9,224 bases of DNA from Candidatus Nomurabacteria bacterium (GTDB taxonomy: Bacteria > Patescibacteriota > Minisyncoccia > Phycocordibacterales > UBA10002): the NCBI GenBank assembly GCA_943349725.1, contig CALQZP010000041.1, forward strand, positions 1 through 9,224. The letters are read 5' to 3'. Below, in pieces: positions 1-5,782 of this stretch. Each line of letters begins with the position of its first letter. The first letter of the stretch is position 1. The position numbers and the translations under genes were made by a program. The notes under the pieces were generated by a model. It was given only the letters and a program-made list of their open reading frames with translations. It searched no databases and was not told the DNA's origin.

Positions 1-80
1 CATAAAAAATAGATTAGTAATAGATGCCCTTAAGTGTACCAGGAAAAGATGTAAAGATTAAGTGCCTTGTTAGTCTCCCA

Positions 81-115
81 TTCGTACTCTTTTCTTGTTC
101 GTACTAGTTCGTATT
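81..115. repeat. Three short TTCGTA(C/T)T direct repeats
   Basis: The octamer TTCGTACT occurs at 81-88 and 98-105, and the variant TTCGTATT at 108-115. The spacing is irregular (17 and 10 bases). It lies just past the terminator of the small minus-strand gene and before an unannotated left edge. It could be a binding-site cluster or chance; no function is supported. The rest of 1-128 shows no coding sequence I can defend. Confidence 0.35.
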
Positions 116-128
116 ATGGTAAAGAAGA

Positions 129-153
129 AGCCGAGACAAAAGTTGTCTCGGCT
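129..153 (-). terminator. Hairpin terminator of the small membrane-protein gene
   Basis: A perfect 11-bp stem (AGCCGAGACAA paired with TTGTCTCGGCT) closes a three-base loop. On the minus strand it starts six bases after the TGA at 159-161 and is followed by TCTTCTTTACC, a weak pyrimidine tail. Its position directly behind the 159-347 reading frame supports that frame being a real gene. Confidence 0.6.
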
Positions 154-158
154 ATGCT

Positions 159-347
159 TCAGAATGTGGATGGAGGAAAGTGTATCGCTCCAGTGGTGGC
201 TTGTAGTTGGTCTACAAGCACGCCAGCAAAAGTGAGTGTGGAGAGAATGACGTGCTCCAGAACGTTCCAAATCTCCGGCACCAAAACCCGAAGAACAATG
301 ATGCCGATACCAAGTCCTATCGCGTGTAAGATGCCCATAGTTTTCAC
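159..347 (-). CDS. Small hydrophobic membrane protein, unknown function
   Basis: A 62-aa frame reads from a GTG at 347. An alternative ATG three codons later (338) would give 59 aa and is equally possible, because neither start has a clear ribosome binding site. An in-frame TAA directly precedes the GTG, so the frame cannot extend further. Residues about 4-21 (GILHAIGLGIGIIVLRVLV) and about 31-47 are hydrophobic and suggest one or two membrane-spanning segments. A perfect hairpin terminator follows the stop codon within a few bases. I recognise no family. The overlapping frames of similar length on both strands lack hydrophobic or domain-like character and look like shadows. Confidence 0.55.
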   Translation of the reverse strand: MKTMGILHAIGLGIGIIVLRVLVPEIWNVLEHVILSTLTFAGVLVDQLQATTGAIHFPPSTF

Positions 348-400
348 TTACGGGTAAATACAAGGAAAGAGGCGGTGTCGACAGTACCGTTCCTCCTCAT

Positions 401-420
401 AGAAAATCGCGGGATTTTCT
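401..420. other. Perfect 8-bp hairpin upstream of the small gene
   Basis: AGAAAATC pairs exactly with GATTTTCT around a GCGG loop. It lies between the decayed IS30 transposase end and the small membrane-protein gene, about 55 bases upstream of that gene on the minus strand. No T-tract follows on either strand, so it is not a good intrinsic terminator. It could be a leader structure or a relic of the insertion-sequence end. Confidence 0.35.
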
Positions 421-497
421 AGAGAAGTTCGGTGAGAGGCTCTAATGCCTGATTAAAGCAGTTTTCACCTCAAAATGCAAGCGCTCGCATCACGAGT

Positions 498-719
498 TCA
501 ACAATCAATTGCAACACCTGTACGCGCTAATAATACTTCAAGCGGAGTTAATCCGCCGTGACGCTTCCTTGGTCGTGAATTCAGGAGATATTCTACTCGA
601 TTGATCTCTGCTTCTCGCACCTTAAAAGTCGGTCTTCTCGGGGAAAAAACTGCGTATGATGCCCTTATGGTCGATTGTCTGCGAGACGATACGTATGCTT
701 GATATGTTCCGTACCACTG
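498..719 (-). pseudogene. Decayed 3' end of an IS30-family transposase
   Basis: On the minus strand the frame ending at the TGA at 498-500 reads KVREAEINRVEYLLNSRPRK followed by RHGGLTPLEVLLARTGVAIDC. This matches the C-terminal block of IS30-type DDE transposases (NSRPRK, then TP-EV). Just upstream the matching text switches to another frame, GIIRSFFPEKTDF, the equivalent of the family's GLIR-FPKGTDF block. Further upstream AYVSSRRQ returns to the first frame. Two compensating frame changes and the loss of everything before this point (the neighbouring regulator's stop lies at 723) show that the gene is dead. The DDE catalytic glutamate region is not intact. No terminal inverted repeats could be identified. 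This remnant accounts for most of the otherwise gene-free stretch 348-722. Confidence 0.78.
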
Positions 720-722
720 AAA

Positions 723-1493
723 TTACTTGATACCTTCCCAGATATTTTTGAATACCTCGCGCATGTTCTCCGCATATACCGCGTCTCTGGTCTCTACCAG
801 ATAATACGGGCGCTGTTTTGACATAATAAATACTACATACTCTCCCAATATCCAGTACGTCCCCGTGAACTTGAAATTTTTCTTCCAGAATCTAATAACT
901 CGTCGACTGATATCTTTTGATTTCATCTTCTCCTCTATCTCCGAATCGTTGGAGATGAGCTTGAGATCATACTCTTTTGGTGCACGATTCCAGTACCATT
1001 CTACCCACCCTCCAAAATCTTTGTGCTCCACAAACGTATGGTCCTGAAATCCCCACCACGTGAGTTCCTTTTCCTTTTTCATACTCTCTTCCCATATGGG
1101 TGTCTGTTTATACAAAAAATCCTTCACGTTGTACTCGTCAATGAACCGCATCTTGGGAACCGAGTACGATTTTGACTTAGGTATATGCTCAAGTTCCGCG
1201 ACCGCTTCCTTGATAAGTTTTTTCTTCTCCACCATCACCTGTTCCTCTTTTTCAAGCGCCGAACCAAGGTGTTCCGGGGGCAAAGCGACCAAATACCCAC
1301 CTGACCCCTCCACATCCTCGGTAATAACACCTCTCTTCAGGAGCTCTTTTGCTACCGCGTAGACGGTAGAACGCTTGATTTTGGTAAGTGTAGCAACCTG
1401 CGCAGGAGCAATTTTGCCGTTTTCAAGCACCGCCAAATAGACCTGTATCTCCTTGTCGCTAAACCCAAGCTTCGCTAACAGCTCATTTATCAT
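723..1493 (-). CDS. TrmB-family transcriptional regulator
   Basis: This 256-aa cytoplasmic protein has an N-terminal winged helix-turn-helix of TrmB type at about residues 5-75. FSDKEIQVYLAVLENGKIAP leads into a recognition helix with RSTVYAVAKELLKRGVI. A charged helical linker follows at about 78-102, and then a C-terminal effector domain of the phospholipase-D-like TrmB fold (about 112-256) with WWGFQ and a terminal FKNIW. TrmB proteins are best known in archaea as sugar- or metabolite-responsive regulators; in CPR bacteria such genes are frequent and mostly uncharacterised. The ligand is unknown. The ATG at 1493 is chosen because a consensus promoter ends only six bases upstream, so the transcript is probably leaderless. 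It is divergent from the response-regulator gene, and short CAACA/TGTTG half-sites in the shared spacer could be its own operator. Confidence 0.9.
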   Translation of the reverse strand: MINELLAKLGFSDKEIQVYLAVLENGKIAPAQVATLTKIKRSTVYAVAKELLKRGVITEDVEGSGGYLVALPPEHLGSALEKEEQVMVEKKKLIKEAVAELEHIPKSKSYSVPKMRFIDEYNVKDFLYKQTPIWEESMKKEKELTWWGFQDHTFVEHKDFGGWVEWYWNRAPKEYDLKLISNDSEIEEKMKSKDISRRVIRFWKKNFKFTGTYWILGEYVVFIMSKQRPYYLVETRDAVYAENMREVFKNIWEGIK

Positions 1494-1499
1494 ACGCTA

Positions 1500-1527
1500 A
1501 CTATAGCAAAAACACCTATGTTGTCAA
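1500..1527 (-). promoter_or_regulatory. Consensus promoter of the TrmB gene, likely leaderless
   Basis: On the minus strand TTGACA (1522-1527) and TATAGT (1500-1505) are separated by 16 bases. The ATG begins six bases after the -10 box, where transcription itself would be expected to start, so the mRNA should have essentially no 5' leader. Confidence 0.75.
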
Positions 1528-1572
1528 TGCTTCGTCAACACCTTTTTATCCTTATTTTACAACAGTATGTTG
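1519..1572. promoter_or_regulatory. Candidate operator: four TGTTG/CAACA half-sites
   Basis: The half-site appears as TGTTG at 1519-1523, CAACA at 1536-1540, CAACA at 1560-1564 and TGTTG at 1568-1572. The last two form a perfect CAACA-gta-TGTTG palindrome. The first overlaps the -35 box of the TrmB promoter. TTGAC is also repeated with an 11-base period across the -35 region. The placement in the spacer shared by two divergent genes fits autoregulation, but the motif is short. Confidence 0.4.
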
Positions 1573-1602
1573 AATACTAGACCTATTCTTGTAAGATACT
1601 GA

Positions 1603-1631
1603 TTGACAGTTATACAGAACTGTGCAATAAT
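1603..1631 (+). promoter_or_regulatory. Consensus promoter of the response-regulator gene
   Basis: TTGACA (1603-1608) and AATAAT (1626-1631) are separated by exactly 17 bases. Transcription should start near 1638, giving a leader of about 37 bases before the ATG at 1675. This excludes the longer frame that opens within the -35 box itself. Confidence 0.75.
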
Positions 1632-1674
1632 TACACCGGCTAGTAAATACCGAACTCAACCAAGAAAGAACATC

Positions 1675-2193
1675 ATGAACATTAAAAAACTGCTCGTTAT
1701 CGATGACCAACCCTACAACGTCGCGTCCGCCCATATGACCCTCACGGGTTACGACTACAAAGTCGTGGACAGCATTGCTACCGCCTACAACCTCCTGAAG
1801 TCGGGAGAGAGGTTCGATGTCGTGCTGACCGACCTGTGGCTCCCTCGGGGCGAGTTCACTGGTGCAATGCGCGGTGGGGATACGGCGACGACTCCAATCC
1901 CTGCGGGCCTCGTCTTCGCCATCAGGGCGATGAACGACGGTATGAAGGTGGTCATCTGTACGGACAGCGACCATCACCAGGACCGACTCTGCTCGGTCAT
2001 GGACCTCATCGGCGATGGAACTAGCGAAAAAAAGGGCATCCACTTTGTTGAAGCGAGATGCTGTCCTGTCGAAGGTACGTGGGAGAACGGTGAAATTGTT
2101 CTCTCCAAGGACTGGTATAACAAGCCCGGTCCGCACCCGAAGGACTGGCTCCAGGTGATGAAGTATGCCGGCCTCATGCCTTACGAAAAATAG
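1675..2193 (+). CDS. Stand-alone response-regulator-like receiver protein
   Basis: The 172-aa protein begins at ATG 1675, preceded by a weak purine stretch (AAGAAAGAA) and downstream of a good promoter. The N-terminus has the CheY-like pattern: LLVIDD with acidic residues D10 and D11, then VVLTDLWLP with the presumed phosphoacceptor D53, and VVICTDSDHH with T96 in the position of the conserved Thr/Ser. About 20 extra residues (58-78, glycine-rich) are inserted after the phosphorylation site. The usual beta-5 lysine is not evident (FVEARCC instead). There is no DNA-binding or other output domain, and no histidine kinase in the window. I recall similar orphan receivers with a LTD-N/D-HH segment in Parcubacteria; their role is unknown. 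The last residues and stop codon lie at the border of a direct repeat that recurs after the next gene. Confidence 0.82.
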   Translation: MNIKKLLVIDDQPYNVASAHMTLTGYDYKVVDSIATAYNLLKSGERFDVVLTDLWLPRGEFTGAMRGGDTATTPIPAGLVFAIRAMNDGMKVVICTDSDHHQDRLCSVMDLIGDGTSEKKGIHFVEARCCPVEGTWENGEIVLSKDWYNKPGPHPKDWLQVMKYAGLMPYEK

Positions 2194-2281
2194 CAGTACA
2201 CCTGCTCGGTTGGAAGTTAACCGCAAAACTTTCATGGGTTTCGGGGGAATGAAATACTTCCCCCACTTTATTGAGTCCATC
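2189..2281 (+). repeat. 3'-flank repeat, copy 1 (behind response regulator)
   Basis: This 93-base stretch, which includes the response regulator's TAG stop, recurs at 2712-2797 with only a handful of substitutions and a 7-base gap (TGGGTTT present here, absent there). Shared blocks include AAGTTAACCGCAAAACTTTC and a GGGGGAA/TTCCCCC hairpin. A second small stem, CGGTT with AACCG, is kept in both. The similarity may reach weakly into the last codons of the gene. Confidence 0.85.
2243..2264 (+). terminator. Hairpin in 3'-flank repeat, possible terminator
   Basis: GGGGGAA (2243-2249) pairs with TTCCCCC (2258-2264) around the loop TGAAATAC, followed by ACTTTATTGAG, which is only moderately T-rich. 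It lies 50 bases behind the response-regulator stop. The same hairpin occurs at 2759-2780 behind the next gene with an identical loop. Confidence 0.5.
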
Positions 2282-2328
2282 AGCCTCATGCTGACAGACT
2301 CATAGAGTTTAGCTCTTTGTAAACAAAA

Positions 2329-2365
2329 TCGGGTTGGCTCTCGAAAGGAAGCCTTGGTGTCCCGA
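2329..2365 (+). other. Structured leader upstream of the 103-aa gene
   Basis: TCGGG (2329-2333) can pair with CCCGA (2361-2365), and inside it GGCT (2336-2339) with AGCC (2350-2353), giving a two-part stem-loop that ends 26 bases before the next ATG. Other small hairpins precede it (TCAGC-CTCAT-GCTGA at 2280-2294). It could be a leader structure; no known riboswitch class is recognisable. Confidence 0.3.
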
Positions 2366-2391
2366 AACCATACACCTAACTGTCAGTATCC

Positions 2392-2703
2392 ATGAAAAAT
2401 AAAATTGTTGTGGTTTTAGCTCTTATCGTCCTCGGCCTCTCGGTCGCACTGATATACGCAAGAAAAGCGTCTGCTCAAATTCGGCAAGAGTTGGCCGTTC
2501 GAAAAGAGGTCTGGGGAAAGTTGTGGGAATTGTCTCTCACATACCCGGAGGGACTCCGGTTGACCGTTCCGGATAAAAAGGACATCATCGTCCGGAACCA
2601 GAATTGGGAGTCCGGAATCAAGTTCGAGTTTGGGGCGGATGGTCTTACAGCTAAACGTCTTGACCTCGGCAACGAGGTAGGGTGGTCATACCTGATAAAG
2701 TAA
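2392..2703 (+). CDS. Small membrane-anchored protein, unknown function
   Basis: The 103-aa protein starts with two lysines and a hydrophobic stretch (residues about 5-22, IVVVLALIVLGLSVALIY) ending in a positively charged turn, as expected for a signal anchor. The remaining ~75 residues would lie outside the membrane and contain a short tryptophan-rich helix (VWGKLWELSL) and a mixed beta-like end (WESGIKFEFGADGL, GWSYLIK). There is no cysteine, so it is not a lipoprotein. No Shine-Dalgarno sequence precedes the ATG. The gene is bracketed by two copies of the ~90-base 3' flank of the response-regulator gene, as if inserted behind it. I do not recognise a family. Confidence 0.65.
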   Translation: MKNKIVVVLALIVLGLSVALIYARKASAQIRQELAVRKEVWGKLWELSLTYPEGLRLTVPDKKDIIVRNQNWESGIKFEFGADGLTAKRLDLGNEVGWSYLIK

Positions 2704-2711
2704 AAATGGAG

Positions 2712-2797
2712 AATAGCGGTACACCCACTCGGTTGTAAGTTAACCGCAAAACTTTCACGGGGGAATGAAATACTTCCCCCACTTTATTGAGTTCATC
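2712..2797 (+). repeat. 3'-flank repeat, copy 2 (behind 103-aa gene)
   Basis: This is the second copy of the element at 2189-2281, in the same orientation. It starts nine bases after the TAA of the 103-aa gene and carries the same AATAGC-GTACACC beginning, the same CGGTT/AACCG stem and the same GGGGGAA/TTCCCCC hairpin (2759-2765 with 2774-2780). It lacks seven bases in the middle. In the insertion model it is the displaced original 3' flank of the response regulator. Confidence 0.85.
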
Positions 2798-2862
2798 TCG
2801 AAATAATAGAAGGTGAATTCATCGAGTCGCACACTATGACTGTACGTGAATCTTGAAGAGGG

Positions 2863-2868
2863 TATACT
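2863..2868 (+). promoter_or_regulatory. Possible -10 box upstream of the permease
   Basis: TATACT lies 27 bases before the permease ATG in an A/T-rich stretch (GGGTATACTTATACATAG, then GATAAT at 2880-2885). There is no convincing -35 box at the right distance, so the actual promoter position is uncertain. Confidence 0.3.
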
Positions 2869-2895
2869 TATACATAGCGATAATTAGTAAAAAAC

Positions 2896-4197
2896 ATGCT
2901 TCAAAAAATAGACAGCTACTTTGGGATAACTCGAATGGGTTCAAGTTTTAAAATAGAGCTTTTTGCAGGTCTTTCTACCTTTCTTTCTCTTTCGTATATC
3001 TTCGTCGTGAACCCCGCGATCCTAAGCGAAGCAGGGATCAGCACCAGCGTTGCTTTCTTCGCAACAATAGTGGGCTCAGTCATAGCAACGCTCCTTATGG
3101 GATTGTGGGCGCGGCTACCGTTCGCGCTTGCTCCCGGACTCGAGATGAATGCGTACATCGCCTATGTGGTTGTCGGCGTGCTGGGTTTTACCTGGCAGGG
3201 AGCTTTGGGCGCGGTATTTTGGGTCGGCGTGCTCACCTTCATTTTGAGTTTTACCTCGCTCCGGACGAATATCATCAAAGCGATACCGGATAAGCTCAAA
3301 TCGGGATTGGCCGCTTCGGTCGGTGTTTTTCTCATGCTTATCGCGCTCAAGGTAAGCGGGCTTCTCGCGTACGAAGGCATCGAGGTAAAAGGCATCGGAC
3401 TGCTTACCTCCAAGGAAGCCTATATTTTCTACGTAGGTTTGGCGCTGGTACTGCTCTTCCGCCATTTCAAGGTAAGAGGGTCGGTGTTATTCAGCATCAT
3501 CGGAGCGGCGGTTTTTGCGCATTTTTTGGGAGTCGGCCAGCCGATCGAACCGATACGACTTTCGAGTGAAATGCTTGACGGGACATTCGCTTTTGATTTG
3601 GGAGTTATCTTCGACCCGAAAATATGGTCAGTTATTATTGTTCTCTTTATTCTCGACTTTTACGGGCCGATCGCGAAATTCATCGGATTGACTCGGAATA
3701 CGAACATCGTTGACAGTGAGGGCAACTTGCCGCGCATGAAAGAAGGATTGGCAGTTGACGGTATCGGAACGGTGATCGGGGCCGCGACCGGAACATCGAA
3801 CCTGGTTACCTACGTTGAGAGTGCGGTTGGTATCGGAGAGGGTGGCAGAACCGGACTGGTTGCTGTCGTAGTAGCTGTCCTGATGTCGCTGTTCTTGTTT
3901 CTAATACCACTCATCAACCTCATTCCGGTAGCCGCTACAACTGGAGCCTTGTTCTTCGTCGGGCTGACGATTTTCCCGAGCAGGAAAGAACTGAAGAGCT
4001 ACACCAAGGCGGATGTGATTGCCGTAGCGCTCATGATTCTCGTTACATTCTTCACTTTCGGCCTTGATAAGGCTATGTTCGCCGGATTTGCCTCCTTCGT
4101 TGTACTGTTCACAGTACTTGGAAAATGGCGCGAACTAAATCCGTACTTAGTTGGCTCAACGATCATACTTTTAGTAAGTATCATACTTTCAAAATAA
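2896..4197 (+). CDS. AzgA-like NCS2 nucleobase (purine) permease
   Basis: This 433-aa polytopic inner-membrane protein has the usual length for the AzgA/PbuG branch of the NCS2 family, which takes up hypoxanthine, guanine or adenine by cation symport. Family hallmarks in order: ELFAGLSTFLSLSYIFVVNP (about 21-40); ALAPGLEMNAY (77-87), corresponding to APGMGLNA; SLRTNIIKAIPDKLK (121-135); and GTSNLVTYVESAVGI with GGRTGL (299-320). The TM10 segment holds the conserved glutamate E308. Hydrophobic segments fill the rest of the chain. The TM8 segment reads LDFYGPIAKFIGL (253-265), where family members usually carry DxFDTxGT; D254 is kept but the FDT-GT part is not. The substrate is therefore uncertain. 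Taking up nucleobases would suit an organism with reduced biosynthesis. The methyltransferase gene begins one base after the stop. Confidence 0.88.
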   Translation: MLQKIDSYFGITRMGSSFKIELFAGLSTFLSLSYIFVVNPAILSEAGISTSVAFFATIVGSVIATLLMGLWARLPFALAPGLEMNAYIAYVVVGVLGFTWQGALGAVFWVGVLTFILSFTSLRTNIIKAIPDKLKSGLAASVGVFLMLIALKVSGLLAYEGIEVKGIGLLTSKEAYIFYVGLALVLLFRHFKVRGSVLFSIIGAAVFAHFLGVGQPIEPIRLSSEMLDGTFAFDLGVIFDPKIWSVIIVLFILDFYGPIAKFIGLTRNTNIVDSEGNLPRMKEGLAVDGIGTVIGAATGTSNLVTYVESAVGIGEGGRTGLVAVVVAVLMSLFLFLIPLINLIPVAATTGALFFVGLTIFPSRKELKSYTKADVIAVALMILVTFFTFGLDKAMFAGFASFVVLFTVLGKWRELNPYLVGSTIILLVSIILSK

Positions 4198-4198
4198 T

Positions 4199-5320
4199 AT
4201 GCCGAGCAAGATGACCACAACCGCACTCCGTCAAAAAGCACACACCGTTTCCTACGAAGGAACTGAAGGGGTAAAGACACTGCTTAGACTTTTGCTTGAT
4301 GCCGGAGGAAAAGAGCACCATACATTCGGTTCTGCAAAAGAATCTCTGATGCTCGGTGATGCTTTTTGGACCGAATACCATAAGGAACGGGCTGCTCGAG
4401 GTATCAAAGCCAAGCTCATTTTCAACGAATCTCTAAAGGATTGGGTGCAGAATAACAAATATCCAAAAACAGAGTATAAATTTATAAAGAAATCGTTTGA
4501 GCCACTTACCGAAACGATCATCAGACATGACAAGATAGGCATCATCATATGGACCAAGACGCCGATCGGAATCCTTATATCGAGCAAGGTGGCCGCAGAG
4601 TCGTACGACAAATTCTGGCACATCATGTGGGACGCGAATCGAGTGCTGGTTTCCGGCCAGCGCCAATGGGGAAAAGTTCTCAAAGAACTTGAGTCCGAAA
4701 AGATAAAGTTGGCCTACTACGACAACACCTTGATTCCTCTTCTTGGTAATCTTACAGATAAAAAGGTTCTTGATTATGGAGGTGGACCTGCGGTATTAGC
4801 TACAGCGCTCAAAGCCAAAGGAGCTGATAGCAGATTGTTCGATATTTCACCAGACATGCGAACGAGAGCGGGAGAAAGGATCGGCCGTGAAAATGTGTAC
4901 AAAAAAGCTACCGACATTCCACAAGGTTATTTTGACATCATCATTTGCAACCTTGTCTTGTGTATTGTGCCGGAAAAGGAGGTAAAAAATATTCTAGAAA
5001 ATATGTATCAGGAAACTAAAAGCAGGGGAATGGTCTACATTGGTTTCTGTAACCCACTTATATTTGATGTGCCGGAATCTAAAATTGACTTTAGAATGCG
5101 GACCAAGCACAAGTATGAGGACAACCACAATTACAAAAAAATAAAAAAGGAAGGTAACTATGAAATCGTTGAATCCCACAGACCTATAGAATGGTATACA
5201 TCTGCGTTCAAAGAAGCGGGCTTCGATTTGGTGGACACTATTTTTACACCAGAGTATGAACTCAACGGAAGGAAAATCAACGATTTTGCTATTTTTAAGT
5301 TGCGAAAATCGGTCAACTAG
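4199..5320 (+). CDS. TrmB-type effector domain fused to SAM methyltransferase
   Basis: The 373-aa protein has two parts. Residues about 18-148 resemble the C-terminal effector domain of TrmB regulators: a GVKTLLRLLLDAGGKEHHTF start, FWTEYHKERAARGIKAKLIF, IIIWTKTPIGILI and a closing KFWHIMWD. No winged helix precedes it. Residues about 170-373 form a class I SAM methyltransferase: motif I VLDYGGGPA (190-198), acidic D215 in LFDIS, motif IV FDIIICNLVLCIV (245-257), and a late GFDLVDTIFTPEYEL. The substrate is unknown. The ATG lies one base after the permease stop, so translation is probably coupled; M5 (4211) is another possible start, and neither has a Shine-Dalgarno site. The 3' half is clearly more A+T-rich than the 5' half, consistent with joining pieces of different origin. 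A 12-bp hairpin follows the stop. Confidence 0.82.
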   Translation: MPSKMTTTALRQKAHTVSYEGTEGVKTLLRLLLDAGGKEHHTFGSAKESLMLGDAFWTEYHKERAARGIKAKLIFNESLKDWVQNNKYPKTEYKFIKKSFEPLTETIIRHDKIGIIIWTKTPIGILISSKVAAESYDKFWHIMWDANRVLVSGQRQWGKVLKELESEKIKLAYYDNTLIPLLGNLTDKKVLDYGGGPAVLATALKAKGADSRLFDISPDMRTRAGERIGRENVYKKATDIPQGYFDIIICNLVLCIVPEKEVKNILENMYQETKSRGMVYIGFCNPLIFDVPESKIDFRMRTKHKYEDNHNYKKIKKEGNYEIVESHRPIEWYTSAFKEAGFDLVDTIFTPEYELNGRKINDFAIFKLRKSVN

Positions 5321-5328
5321 GACCTCCC

Positions 5329-5356
5329 GCTACTCTTTACTTGGGTAAAGAGTAGC
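5329..5356. terminator. 12-bp hairpin between convergent gene blocks
   Basis: GCTACTCTTTAC pairs perfectly with GTAAAGAGTAGC around a TTGG loop, nine bases after the methyltransferase stop. The plus-strand tail (TATTAG) is only weakly T-rich. It lies where plus- and minus-strand genes converge and could stop transcription from either side. Confidence 0.65.
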
Positions 5357-5388
5357 TATTAGACACGGCGAGATAAGTGAGAGGCGCG

Positions 5389-5514
5389 TTAGATCTTTGA
5401 GATGCGCGCGAGGATCTCGTCTTTTTTTGTTCGGCTGGTGTAGCTTTTACCGAACCGCACGAGCGTGCGGTTGAGCATTGTCCACTGCTTCTCCGGAAAT
5501 ATGGCGATAAATCC
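5389..5514 (-). pseudogene. Truncated second copy of the nth 3' end
   Basis: On the minus strand this stretch encodes AIFPEKQW-TMLNRTLVRFG and KSYTSRTKKDEILARISKI followed by TAA, nearly the same as the last 38 residues of the endonuclease III gene at 6126-6743. The nucleotide match covers about 125 bases with roughly 14 differences (counted by eye), including silent and missense changes and one single-base gap. The similarity stops abruptly near 5514, eight bases beyond the antitoxin stop codon. It has no start of its own and is a fragment. Frames that extend it upstream run through the antitoxin gene in the wrong phase and are not genes. It marks one edge of the toxin-antitoxin insertion. 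Confidence 0.88.
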
Positions 5515-5521
5515 AAAAGGG

Positions 5522-5782
5522 TTACCGATTGGTGTACTGATGGAGTAGAGATGCAACGAGGGTCTGGTACGGAAGGCCCTTTTCGGCTGCCTTGACCTTG
5601 AGCTTGTGCAGTGTGCGCTCGGAGAGTCGGATGTTGATGTTTTTACTTCGCTTTGAGTCGGCCCGGGCATAGGAAATATAACGTGCTATTTCTTTTTTCG
5701 CATTCGGCACAGGCTTAAGCTCGCCCCGGTCAAAGGCATCTGATATTTCCTGATCCTCTTTATCTAATTCATAGTATTTCAT
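5522..5782 (-). CDS. CopG-type (ribbon-helix-helix) antitoxin
   Basis: The 86-aa protein has an acidic N-terminal half (MKYYELDKEDQEISDAFDRG), a lysine-rich middle, and a C-terminal ribbon-helix-helix segment, NINIRLSERTLHKLKVKAAE followed by KGLPYQTLVASLLHQY. The GLPYQTL-ASLLH pattern is typical of CopG/BrnA-like antitoxins that bind operator DNA and neutralise the partner toxin. Its ATG overlaps the toxin stop by four bases (ATGA), so the two are translationally coupled, with the toxin first as in brnTA operons. The protein ends close after the helix; the reading frame stops eight bases before the nth-fragment boundary, so slight C-terminal shortening by the insertion event is possible. Confidence 0.85.
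   Translation of the reverse strand: MKYYELDKEDQEISDAFDRGELKPVPNAKKEIARYISYARADSKRSKNINIRLSERTLHKLKVKAAEKGLPYQTLVASLLHQYTNR

Noticed and set aside
1..3. ATG on the minus strand at the extreme left edge, possible start of another gene
   Set aside because: An extended -10-like TGGTACACT lies upstream at about 35-43 on the minus strand, but no coding sequence is visible, so the gene cannot be supported.
129..153. CRISPR or attachment-site interpretation of the perfect inverted repeat
   Set aside because: Single copy, no spacers, and placed exactly as a terminator would be.
67..357. 96-aa plus-strand frame (and a 97-aa minus-strand frame at 70-363)
   Set aside because: Low-complexity composition, no domain character. 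They lie over the small hydrophobic gene and run through its terminator hairpin, while the 62-aa frame has a membrane profile and a terminator right behind its stop.
344..400. 18-codon frame with a GGAGG sequence, overlapping the start of the small membrane protein
   Set aside because: The GGAGG lies inside the frame rather than before its ATG, and the peptide has no features; a leader peptide is possible but not supported.
1603..1674. Longer N-terminus for the response regulator from a TTG at 1603
   Set aside because: That codon lies in the -35 box of the promoter and would precede the transcription start; the ATG at 1675 gives a standard receiver N-terminus.
1552..2289. 245-aa minus-strand open frame
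   Set aside because: It is the antisense shadow of the response-regulator gene, which has a clear receiver-domain sequence and a consensus promoter.
4252..4683. 143-aa minus-strand frame opposite the methyltransferase gene
   Set aside because: Shadow frame; the plus strand has recognisable effector and methyltransferase motifs.
5389..5670. 93-aa frame containing the nth-like end
   Set aside because: Only the last ~40 codons resemble nth; the earlier part is the antitoxin gene read in another phase, so the frame as a whole is not a gene.
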